Below are positions 7,719 to 14,307 of a stretch of DNA of 15,716 nt, in pieces. How positions within the stretch are numbered: the first letter of the stretch is position 1; every line of letters begins with the position of its first letter. The DNA is from Bacteroidota bacterium. Lineage in GTDB: Bacteria > Bacteroidota > Bacteroidia > 2-12-FULL-35-15. The stretch lies in assembly GCA_026391935.1 (NCBI GenBank), contig JAPLDC010000437.1, positions 1 to 15,716 of the forward strand, given 5' to 3'. The notes under the pieces were generated by a model. The model did not search any database and had not been told where the DNA came from. It worked only from the letters and a program-made list of their open reading frames with translations. Position numbers and translations under genes: made by a program.

Positions 7719-8891
7719 ATGACAGATAACAGATACAATCAACGTGGCGTTTCCGCATCCAAAGAAGATGTGCACAAAGCCATTTCTAAGATCGACAAAG
7801 GACTTTTCCCGAAAGCGTTTTGTAAAATTGTCCCCGACTATTTAAGTGGTGATGAAAATTACTGCATCGTAATGCATGCAGATGGTGCCGGCACAAAATC
7901 TTCTTTAGCATATACTTATTGGAAAGAAACAGGAGATATCTCCGTTTGGAAAGGTATCGCTCAGGATGCCATTGTTATGAATACAGATGACCTTCTTTGT
8001 GTTGGAGCAATTGATAATATATTATTGTCATCTACTATAGGAAGGAATAAAAATAATATCCCCGCTGAAGTCCTATCTGTTATCATTAATGGAACGGAGG
8101 AAGTATTACAGCAACTTAGAGATTTTGGAATTGGTATATATTCCACCGGTGGAGAAACGGCTGATGTAGGTGATCTTGTTCGAACGATTATTGTTGATTC
8201 AACAGTTGTTTGCCGGATGAAACGCACTGATGTGATCGATAATGCAACTATACAACCCGGTGATGTGATCATTGGATTGTCGTCATCCGGAAAAGCGAAT
8301 TATGAAACAGAATACAATGGCGGAATGGGGAGCAACGGTTTGACATCTGCCCGTCATGATGTTTTTGAAAAATCAGTATCAAAAAAATATCCTGAAAGTT
8401 ATGATGCAGCTGTACCTGAAGATTTGGTTTACAGCGGCAAAATTAAATTGACCGATAAAATAAATGTTGGCTCAGAAGAAGTAACAGCGGGTAAATTAGT
8501 TTTGTCTCCGACACGTACATACGCGCCGATCATAAAAAAAATAATTGACGATCACCGTTCTGATATTCATGGAATGGTACATTGCAGTGGTGGTGCACAA
8601 ACAAAGGTTTTGCATTTTGTAGATAATGTACATATTATTAAAGACAATTTATTTCCTATTCCTCCTTTGTTTAAATTGATTCAAGAACAAAGTGCTACCG
8701 ACTGGAAAGAAATGTACAAAGTTTTTAATATGGGACATCGCATGGAATTATATGTTCCCAAATCTATTGCGGATGATATCATTGCTATTTCTAAATCATT
8801 TGGTGTGGATGCACAAATTGTAGGCAGAGTGGAAGCATCAACAAAAAAACAGTTAACGATCATTTCCGAAAACGGAACTTACGAATATTAG
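7719..8891 (+). CDS. purM: Phosphoribosylformylglycinamidine cyclo-ligase (AIR synthetase)
   Basis: PurM closes the imidazole ring in de novo purine synthesis, turning FGAM into AIR with ATP. The 390-residue protein fits the Bacteroidota form, which is longer than the roughly 345-residue E. coli enzyme. Recognisable motifs are YNQRGVSASKEDV at the N terminus, DGAGTKSS at residues 55-62, the GGETADVGD nucleotide/metal loop at 144-152, YNGGMGSNGLTSARH in the middle, and MVHCSGGAQTK with NMGHRMELY in the C-terminal half. The ATG at 7719 gives the start MTDNRYNQRG, as I recall for this family. There is no Shine-Dalgarno. The gene follows a strong terminator by only 58 nt, so its promoter must lie in or near the 18-bp repeat or it depends on read-through. 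It is followed by prfA and pyrF, an order I recall from other Bacteroidota. Confidence 0.95.
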   Translation: MTDNRYNQRGVSASKEDVHKAISKIDKGLFPKAFCKIVPDYLSGDENYCIVMHADGAGTKSSLAYTYWKETGDISVWKGIAQDAIVMNTDDLLCVGAIDNILLSSTIGRNKNNIPAEVLSVIINGTEEVLQQLRDFGIGIYSTGGETADVGDLVRTIIVDSTVVCRMKRTDVIDNATIQPGDVIIGLSSSGKANYETEYNGGMGSNGLTSARHDVFEKSVSKKYPESYDAAVPEDLVYSGKIKLTDKINVGSEEVTAGKLVLSPTRTYAPIIKKIIDDHRSDIHGMVHCSGGAQTKVLHFVDNVHIIKDNLFPIPPLFKLIQEQSATDWKEMYKVFNMGHRMELYVPKSIADDIIAISKSFGVDAQIVGRVEASTKKQLTIISENGTYEY

Positions 8892-8943
8892 TGGCGAGAC
8901 AAATATATTTAGTTAAGTGGTTAAACATAGTACTTCGTATGCA

Positions 8944-8995
8944 CTTGACTCCACTCAGTGTAACAACACGATTATCAGTCTGAGCGGAGTCGAAG
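8944..8995. repeat. Imperfect inverted repeat between purM and prfA
   Basis: GACTCC-A-CTCAG (8947-8958) pairs with CTGAG-C-GGAGTC (8980-8991), with one A/C mismatch and further CTT/AAG pairing at the outer ends across a bulge; the loop is 21 nt. No T run follows, so it is not a standard terminator. The right arm, reverse-complemented, reads CTTCGACTCCGCTCAG, which I recall as frequent in Bacteroidota intergenic DNA. It is probably a dispersed repeat that could fold in read-through RNA. Confidence 0.7.
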
Positions 8996-9031
8996 ACTTT
9001 AATTAATACTATTCTTAACATGTTTTTTTTG

Positions 9032-9063
9032 TACTTTCGCAACTCATAATTCATAACTTATAA
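9032..9063 (+). promoter_or_regulatory. Possible prfA promoter -7 box and heptamer leader
   Basis: TACTTTCG at 9032-9039 is one base off the TAnnTTTG -7 consensus; a convincing -33 box is not visible. It is followed at once by three heptamers of form YTYATAA (CTCATAA, TTCATAA, CTTATAA, 9043-9063), ending 13 nt before the GTG start. The same heptamer occurs before glnN. The assignment is tentative. Confidence 0.33.
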
Positions 9064-9076
9064 CTATTTAAATAAA

Positions 9077-10153
9077 GTGTTAGAAAAATTAGCTGCCATA
9101 AAAAGACGTTGGGAAGAGGTTGAACAGAAACTGTCGGATCCCAAAGTAATTGGCGATATGAAGGAATTTAAAAAATTCAATAAAGAATATAAAGATCTCA
9201 CATTGGTTGTAAATGCTTACCACGAATACAAAAATGTAGTTGAGAATATCGAGTTCAATAAAAGCGTTTTTGCCAACGAAAAAGATGATGAGATGAAAGA
9301 GATGGCGAAGATGGATATGGAAGAACTTCTTCCAAAAAAGGAACAGATGGAAAATGATATTCGCCAAATGCTTGTCCCTAAAGATCCTGAGGATGCTCGT
9401 AATGCCGTAATGGAAATCCGTGCAGGTACAGGTGGTGATGAAGCGAGTATTTTTGCTGGTGATCTTTTCAGAATGTATTGTCGTTATTTTGATGAAAAAG
9501 GCTTAAAGTATGAAGTGGTTGATTCCAACGATGGAACAATGGGTGGATTCAAAGAAGTTATTATCAAGATCACTTCAGATAATGCTTATGGAATGTTGAA
9601 GTTTGAAGCTGGTGTGCATCGTGTTCAGCGTGTTCCGTTGACAGAAACGATGGGACGTGTTCATACTTCTGCAGCTTCAGTTTTGGTTATGCCTGAGGCA
9701 GATGAAGTGGATGTTGTTTTAAATCCCGGTGATATTGAAATGCAAACATCCCGCTCCGGTGGTGCTGGTGGACAGAACGTAAATAAGGTAGAAACAAAAG
9801 TGCAGTTGACGCATAAACCAACAGGTATTGTTGTAGTTTGTCAGCAAGATCGTTCTCAACTAGGAAATCGTGAGATAGCCATGCAGATGTTGCGTACCAA
9901 ATTGTATGATATCGAAATGACAAAACATTTGGATCTTATTTCTAAACGCAGAAAAACAATTGTTGCAACGGGTGATCGTTCCGAAAAGATCAGAACCTAT
10001 AATTATCCACAGAATAGAATTACGGATCATCGTATTAATATGACACTGTATAATCTTACAGATTTTATGGACGGCAAAATTCAAAATATGATCGATGCAC
10101 TTCAATTGGCTGAGAATTCAGAACGATTGAAAGAAGGTGGTGTTGGGGTTTAA
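9077..10153 (+). CDS. prfA: Peptide chain release factor 1
   Basis: RF1 recognises UAA and UAG stop codons and triggers release of the finished protein. The 358-residue length matches RF1. The GGQ peptidyl-tRNA hydrolysis motif is at residues 231-233 inside SGGAGGQNVNKVET. The codon-recognition tripeptide, PxT in RF1 against SPF in RF2, appears as P187-L188-T189 in VQRVPLTETMGRVHTS, which identifies RF1. The N-terminal 100 residues are the charged helical domain. The start is GTG at 9077 (reading VLEKLAAIKRRWEE before formylmethionine replacement); no ATG lies close enough to keep the N-terminal domain intact. It sits between purM (185 nt upstream) and pyrF (292 nt downstream), both gaps carrying repeats, so co-transcription is possible but not compact. 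The methyltransferase gene prmC, which often accompanies prfA in other phyla, is absent here. Confidence 0.97.
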   Translation: MLEKLAAIKRRWEEVEQKLSDPKVIGDMKEFKKFNKEYKDLTLVVNAYHEYKNVVENIEFNKSVFANEKDDEMKEMAKMDMEELLPKKEQMENDIRQMLVPKDPEDARNAVMEIRAGTGGDEASIFAGDLFRMYCRYFDEKGLKYEVVDSNDGTMGGFKEVIIKITSDNAYGMLKFEAGVHRVQRVPLTETMGRVHTSAASVLVMPEADEVDVVLNPGDIEMQTSRSGGAGGQNVNKVETKVQLTHKPTGIVVVCQQDRSQLGNREIAMQMLRTKLYDIEMTKHLDLISKRRKTIVATGDRSEKIRTYNYPQNRITDHRINMTLYNLTDFMDGKIQNMIDALQLAENSERLKEGGVGV

Positions 10154-10159
10154 TTTGAA

Positions 10160-10436
10160 AATTTGGAAATGTTTCAATTTTGAAATGAATACAAAGTACT
10201 AAAATTAATATTTGCAAACCAATTAATTCCCCCTTTGTAAAGCAGGGTTGTGTAATTTTGAAATGTTTCAATTTTGAAATGAATACAAAGTACTAAAATT
10301 AATATTTGTAAACTAATTAATTCCCCTCTTGAGAGGGGTAGGGGTGTGTAAAATATTATTCACAACTAAAATTAATACTAGTTGCTATAAACATCAAATA
10401 AAACAAATTCAATTCCCTCATTGTAAAAGGGACTAG
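10160..10436. repeat. Array of about three degenerate repeats with GC-rich palindromes
   Basis: Copy 1 (10160-10255) and copy 2 (10254-about 10351) share a segment of about 67 nt, 10166-10232 and 10260-10326, identical except for C/T at 10215 versus 10309 and C/T at 10220 versus 10314; the offset is 94 nt. Each then runs into a palindromic GC block and ends in TGTGTAA. In copy 2 the palindrome is perfect: CCCCTCT (10323-10329) and AGAGGGG (10332-10338), then TAGGGG. In copy 1 it has decayed to CTTT/AAAG plus CAGGG. A third, weaker unit has ACTAAAATTAATA at 10365-10377 and AATTCCCTCATTGTAAAAGG at 10411-10430, ending just before pyrF. The array fills the prfA-pyrF gap. Confidence 0.8.
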
Positions 10437-10445
10437 TGGTATCAA

Positions 10446-11285
10446 ATGACAAGAACAGAACTTTTCGAAAACATAAAAAAGAAAAAAAGCTTTCTATGCG
10501 TTGGCTTAGATTCTGATATTACCAAAATTCCTCAACATCTTTTAAAATCAGAAGATCCAATTTTTGAATTCAATAAACAGCTCATTGATGCAACGAAAGA
10601 TTTTTGTGTTTCTTATAAACCGAACATGGCCTTTTATGAAACACAAGGTGCTAAAGGCTGGATCAGTATAGAAAGAACGATCAAGTATATCAATCAAACG
10701 TGTCCGGATATTTTTACAATTGCCGATGCAAAACGTGGTGATATAGGCAACACATCCAAGATGTATGCAAAAGCATTTTTGGAGAATTTAAATTTTGACT
10801 CCATCACTGTTGCTCCATATATGGGCGAAGATAGTGTTACACCTTTTTTGGAATACAAAAATAAATGGGTGATCCTTTTAGCATTGACGTCCAATTCCGG
10901 AGCTTCAGACTTTCAACTGACGGAGATGTTGTCCCCCTCTGGAGGGGGCAGGGGGAGGAATTTTGAGAATGTTCTTGAAATTTCCAAATCCTGGTCAAGT
11001 CCCGATAACATGATGTATGTTGTTGGTGCAACAAAAGCAGAAATGCTTTCTGATATCCGAAAGATTGTTCCTGATAGTTTTTTGCTGGTACCCGGTGTTG
11101 GCGCTCAAGGCGGAAGTCTTAGTGATGTTGCTAAATTCGGAATGAATAAACAATGTGGTTTATTAGTAAACTCATCGCGCGGAATTATTTATGCAAGTAC
11201 TGGCGAAAATTTTGCTGAAAAAGCAAGAGAAGAAGCGATGAAATTGCAAAAAGAAATGGAAGTGTTGCTGGAGCTTTATTTATAA
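10446..11285 (+). CDS. pyrF: Orotidine 5'-phosphate decarboxylase with in-frame repeat insertion
   Basis: PyrF converts OMP to UMP, the last step of de novo pyrimidine synthesis. The 279-residue protein belongs to the longer ODCase subfamily, with CVGLDSDITKIP near the N terminus, YKPNMAFYE, the catalytic DAKRGD at residues 94-99 (Asp94, Lys96, Asp99), LLALTSNSGASDFQL, and the phosphate-binding VPGVGAQGGS near the C terminus. Residues 163-171 (SPSGGGRGR) are encoded by a GC-rich palindrome block resembling the one in the upstream intergenic array. Compared with family members I remember, this loop is about five to nine residues longer. The frame stays open and the catalytic motifs are intact, so the enzyme is probably functional. 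The ATG at 10446 lies directly after the third repeat unit. No terminator is visible after the stop. Confidence 0.95.
   Translation: MTRTELFENIKKKKSFLCVGLDSDITKIPQHLLKSEDPIFEFNKQLIDATKDFCVSYKPNMAFYETQGAKGWISIERTIKYINQTCPDIFTIADAKRGDIGNTSKMYAKAFLENLNFDSITVAPYMGEDSVTPFLEYKNKWVILLALTSNSGASDFQLTEMLSPSGGGRGRNFENVLEISKSWSSPDNMMYVVGATKAEMLSDIRKIVPDSFLLVPGVGAQGGSLSDVAKFGMNKQCGLLVNSSRGIIYASTGENFAEKAREEAMKLQKEMEVLLELYL
10932..10958. repeat. GC-rich palindromic repeat inside pyrF
   Basis: CCCCCTC (10933-10939) and GAGGGGG (10942-10948) are perfect 7-bp arms around TG, followed by CA and GGGGGAGG. The layout (palindrome, two bases, then a G-run) is the same as copy 2 of the array at 10323-10344, where the loop is also TG. 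It is in frame and encodes SPSGGGRGR. Confidence 0.75.
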
Positions 11286-11532
11286 AAATTTCACTCCAAT
11301 TTTAAATCCAGCTGACCAATTTGGTATACGATACTATTATCTGACAAAGCAGATTTTTATATTGAATCTTGAAATTCGATTCTTGAAATAAAATTCTCTT
11401 TTTTCTAAAGGAAATAAATTTAGTATACGAATATAAGACAGTTTTTGCTTCCGACTCCTAATTTTTATCTGATTTGATTTTTAGCACCTTGATTTTATCT
11501 GTTATTTTCGCTCCTATATTCAGTATATAATT
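11286..11532. other. 247-bp gap between pyrF and the DUF2851 gene
   Basis: No coding sequence is seen. It contains GTATACGA twice (11323-11330 and 11422-11429), a leader-like stretch at 11448-11473 that resembles 14179-14204, and TATTTTCG at 11503-11510, one base off the -7 consensus TAnnTTTG and 22 nt before the start codon. No hairpin terminator is evident for pyrF. Confidence 0.45.
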
Positions 11533-12807
11533 ATGACCGAAGAATTCCTTCACCACATCTGGAAATTCAGATTGTTTGATCAGCTGGAGCTGAAAACCAC
11601 CAAAGGAGATCAGGTAATAATAGAAAAACCCGGAGAGCATAATTTTGATGCCGGCCCCGATTTTTTTAATGGTAAAATAAAAGTCGGTGATACGTTATGG
11701 GCTGGTAATATTGAAGTTCATATTAATGCCAGCGACTGGAAAAAACATTTTCACCAAAATGACAAAGCATACGATAATATTATTTTACATGTTGTAAATA
11801 ATGCGGATATAAATTTGTTTCGGAGCTCCGGAGAAGAAATTCCGACCATAGAAATTAAAAGCCGCATTCATGAAAAGTTATTTCAAAAGTACCTCAGTTT
11901 TAAATCCAGCAACGATTGGATCCCTTGTGAAAAACAAATCTCAACAGTGCCGAAAGTAATTATCAATGGCACCTTGGACAAGCTTTTATTGGAACGGTTA
12001 GAACGTAAATCGGGATCTATTTTAAATAGTTTGGAACAAAACAATACTAATTGGGAAGAAACATTTTATCATCAACTTGCCCGTAATTTTGGATTTAAAA
12101 CCAATGCAGAACCTTTTGAGTTGCTGGCAAAATCATTGCCTTCCAACTTTTTGGGAAAACATAAAAGTAGTTTGTTACAAATTGAAGCCTTATTATTCGG
12201 ACAAGCAGGAATGTTAGCCGAACATTTTGAAGAAAAATATCCTCAACAACTTCAAAATGAATATGTCTTTTTGAAACAAAAATTTAAGTTGATCCCCATA
12301 GAAAAACATTTATGGAAATATTTACGCTTACGTCCGGTCAATTTCCCTAATATCCGAATTGCTCAATTTGCAAACCTGATTTTTTATTCAAGTCATTTGT
12401 TTTCAAAAATAGTAGAACTGGAAAATCCGGCTGAGCTCCGGAAATTAATGAATGTGTCAGTTTCAGAATATTGGGAAACACATTTTGTTTTCGATAAAAA
12501 AGCATTAAAAAGATCAAAACATTTAGGCGTGGAAGCAATAGATAATATTATTATTAATACGATTGTGCCATTTTTGTTTGTTTATGGGAAACAAAAGGAT
12601 GATGACAGATTCATCAATCGAGCATTATTATTTTTGGATCAAACTACCGGTGAAAGAAACTCAATTGTTCATAAATGGAGATCCTTGAACATTTCAGTGG
12701 AATCAGCTCATTCCACCCAAGCCTTGTTGCAACTAAAGACGGAGTATTGTACCAACAAAAAATGTTTAAACTGTTCTATAGGCAATTATTTACTAAAAAA
12801 TTCTTAA
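11533..12807 (+). CDS. DUF2851 family protein of unknown function
   Basis: This 424-residue soluble protein has no signal peptide or membrane segment. I recognise it as the DUF2851 family, widespread in Bacteroidota, from the N terminus MTEEFLHHIWKF and the conserved GPDFF (41-45), GNIEVH (58-63), SDW (67-69) and YDNIILHVV (80-88) motifs. It ends with a cysteine cluster, C406-x4-C411-x2-C414, as CTNKKCLNC, which may bind a metal. The biochemical function is unknown to me; the conserved Asp/Glu/His in the N-terminal part could form a metal or catalytic site, but this is only inference. The ATG at 11533 matches the conserved family start. The next gene begins 26 nt downstream, so the two are probably co-transcribed. 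Confidence 0.85.
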   Translation: MTEEFLHHIWKFRLFDQLELKTTKGDQVIIEKPGEHNFDAGPDFFNGKIKVGDTLWAGNIEVHINASDWKKHFHQNDKAYDNIILHVVNNADINLFRSSGEEIPTIEIKSRIHEKLFQKYLSFKSSNDWIPCEKQISTVPKVIINGTLDKLLLERLERKSGSILNSLEQNNTNWEETFYHQLARNFGFKTNAEPFELLAKSLPSNFLGKHKSSLLQIEALLFGQAGMLAEHFEEKYPQQLQNEYVFLKQKFKLIPIEKHLWKYLRLRPVNFPNIRIAQFANLIFYSSHLFSKIVELENPAELRKLMNVSVSEYWETHFVFDKKALKRSKHLGVEAIDNIIINTIVPFLFVYGKQKDDDRFINRALLFLDQTTGERNSIVHKWRSLNISVESAHSTQALLQLKTEYCTNKKCLNCSIGNYLLKNS

Positions 12808-12833
12808 TTTTATGCTGATAAAACTATTCCAAT

Positions 12834-13064
12834 ATGATAAAAAGTACTCAAACGTGGTTCGAAACACGCGCATTTGGTGTTTGTGAATGGTGGGGCAAAA
12901 AGCTCGGAATCAATTCTACTAAGATCCGTATGTATTTTATTTATTTATCCTTCTTCACTGTTGGGTCTCCTGTGATTGTATATTTTATCATGGCTTTTAT
13001 TTTGGAACACAAAGAGTTTTTTAAACCTTTTAAAAGTAAACGCAGAAGTGTTTGGGATCTGTAA
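12834..13064 (+). CDS. PspC-domain small membrane protein
   Basis: This 76-residue protein has one hydrophobic helix at about residues 33-57 and the PspC-domain pattern of GVCEWWGKKLGI, a short helix, STKIRMYFIYLSF, then GSPVIVYFIMAFIL. PspC domains occur in envelope-stress proteins of the phage shock type, where full-length PspC responds to membrane damage. This stand-alone short form is common in Bacteroidota and its partner is not known to me. A basic tail (KPFKSKRRS) should stay cytoplasmic. There is no PspA gene nearby. It lies 26 nt after the DUF2851 gene and 61 nt before the channel gene; a T run of nine follows its stop but without a hairpin. Confidence 0.85.
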   Translation: MIKSTQTWFETRAFGVCEWWGKKLGINSTKIRMYFIYLSFFTVGSPVIVYFIMAFILEHKEFFKPFKSKRRSVWDL

Positions 13065-13125
13065 CGTTTTTTTTTCTGTAAATTCCTAAATCTGTAAACG
13101 CATATAAATTCCTTATCCTTAAGCA

Positions 13126-14139
13126 GTGCTCTTCAATCGTCAATTTTCTAAAATTTACATTGCAATCGGCCTTTTATTTCTGATCATATGTATTGGAATT
13201 ACAGGGTTTATGGTAATTGAGAATTATGGGTTTTTGGATGCTTTTTACATGACTGTAATTACCGTTGCAACAGTTGGTTTTCAGGAGGTTCATCCTTTGG
13301 GCCCTGCCGGAAGATTGTTTACAGCCTTTTTAATTATCATTAGTTTCGGTACATTTGCTTATGCCGTTTCTTCAATTACAAAATATATTTCAGAAGGAGA
13401 ATTTAAAGATTATTTTAAAAATAAGAAAGTGAATACAGCAATTGGAAAACTAGAAAATCATGTGATTGTTTGCGGTTTCGGAAGAAATGGTAAACAAGCG
13501 GCTCATGTATTAAAAAAACACAATACGCGTTTTGTGGTCATTGAACAAAAGAAGGATATTGTTGCAGCCATTAATCATCAATATGCGGACCTTGTAATGG
13601 AAGGCGATGCAACATTAGATGAGGTGCTTCTGCGAGCAGGGATTTTAAAAGCGAAAGCCCTGATCACAACGTTGCCTATTGATGCCGATAATTTATTCAT
13701 CGTGCTTTCTGCGCGTACCTTAAATCCGAAATTCACGATCATTAGCAGAGCTTCGGAAGATAATTCAGATAAAAAATTAAAGATCGCTGGTGCTAACAAT
13801 GTCATCATGCCCGATAAATTAGGAGGCGCACACATGGCCTCCTTGGTTATGAAACCTGATGTTATGGAGTTTGTGGATTATATTGCCGGCCAGGGTGGTG
13901 ACAATATCCGGTTGGAAGAAATTACGTTTGAAAATTTGCCGGAGGTTTACCAAAATAAAACAATTCGTGATCTGGAAGTGAGAAACAAATCCGGTGCTAA
14001 TATTATCGGATTTAAAACCGCTCAGGGCGAATATGTGATTAACCCTAGCGCGGATACAAAAATAATCCCTGATGCAAAATTATTTGTGTTGGGCACTTCG
14101 GATCAGATCAGTAAACTGAAGGAATTGTTTGCGCAATAG
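13126..14139 (+). CDS. Two-TM ion channel with RCK (TrkA-N/TrkA-C) domains
   Basis: This 337-residue protein has the MthK-like layout of ligand-gated potassium channels. TM1 is at about residues 9-30, a pore helix with filter T49-V50-G51-F52-Q53 follows, then TM2 at about 62-86. The RCK nucleotide-binding domain has VIVCGFGRNG at 113-122 and an acidic strand end at E140. A TrkA-C domain covers about 255-337. The usual filter is TVGYG or TVGFG; here the last glycine is Gln, so ion selectivity should not be assumed. The start is GTG at 13126, the first start after an in-frame stop at 13120-13122; later starts would cut TM1. It follows the PspC gene by 61 nt, suggesting a shared membrane-related unit. 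Confidence 0.88.
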   Translation: MLFNRQFSKIYIAIGLLFLIICIGITGFMVIENYGFLDAFYMTVITVATVGFQEVHPLGPAGRLFTAFLIIISFGTFAYAVSSITKYISEGEFKDYFKNKKVNTAIGKLENHVIVCGFGRNGKQAAHVLKKHNTRFVVIEQKKDIVAAINHQYADLVMEGDATLDEVLLRAGILKAKALITTLPIDADNLFIVLSARTLNPKFTIISRASEDNSDKKLKIAGANNVIMPDKLGGAHMASLVMKPDVMEFVDYIAGQGGDNIRLEEITFENLPEVYQNKTIRDLEVRNKSGANIIGFKTAQGEYVINPSADTKIIPDAKLFVLGTSDQISKLKELFAQ

Positions 14140-14307
14140 ATTTGACTTTTTTTGCTTTCAATTTGTTTTTTTGTGAATCTTCGACTCCTAAATTTCTACT
14201 TGATAGAAGGTTAATTTTACAAAAAAATTTACAAATGGAATATATCTGTTTGTTTTGAAAACTGATAATGGAATCATTGAAAAACAAAAAATAATTGTTG
14301 CAAAATA
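14140..14307. other. 168-bp gap before the T9SS cargo gene
   Basis: This is AT-rich with no coding sequence and no clear terminator hairpin. CTTCGACTCC at 14179-14188 is identical to the reverse complement of 8986-8995, the right arm of the purM-prfA inverted repeat. The 26-nt stretch 14179-14204 also resembles 11448-11473. No promoter matching the -33/-7 consensus is convincing. Confidence 0.4.

Noticed and set aside
8892..9076. tRNA or small RNA gene in the purM-prfA gap
   Set aside because: The only structure is the single imperfect hairpin; no cloverleaf arms or CCA-adjacent acceptor stem can be drawn.
10929..10964. Frameshift or pseudogene in pyrF caused by the GC-rich block
   Set aside because: The frame is continuous and all catalytic and phosphate-binding motifs downstream are intact, so it is an in-frame insertion at most.
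11323..11429. Two GTATACGA octamers as an operator pair
   Set aside because: GTATAC is self-complementary and easily occurs in AT-rich DNA; the two copies are 99 bp apart with no clear promoter relation.
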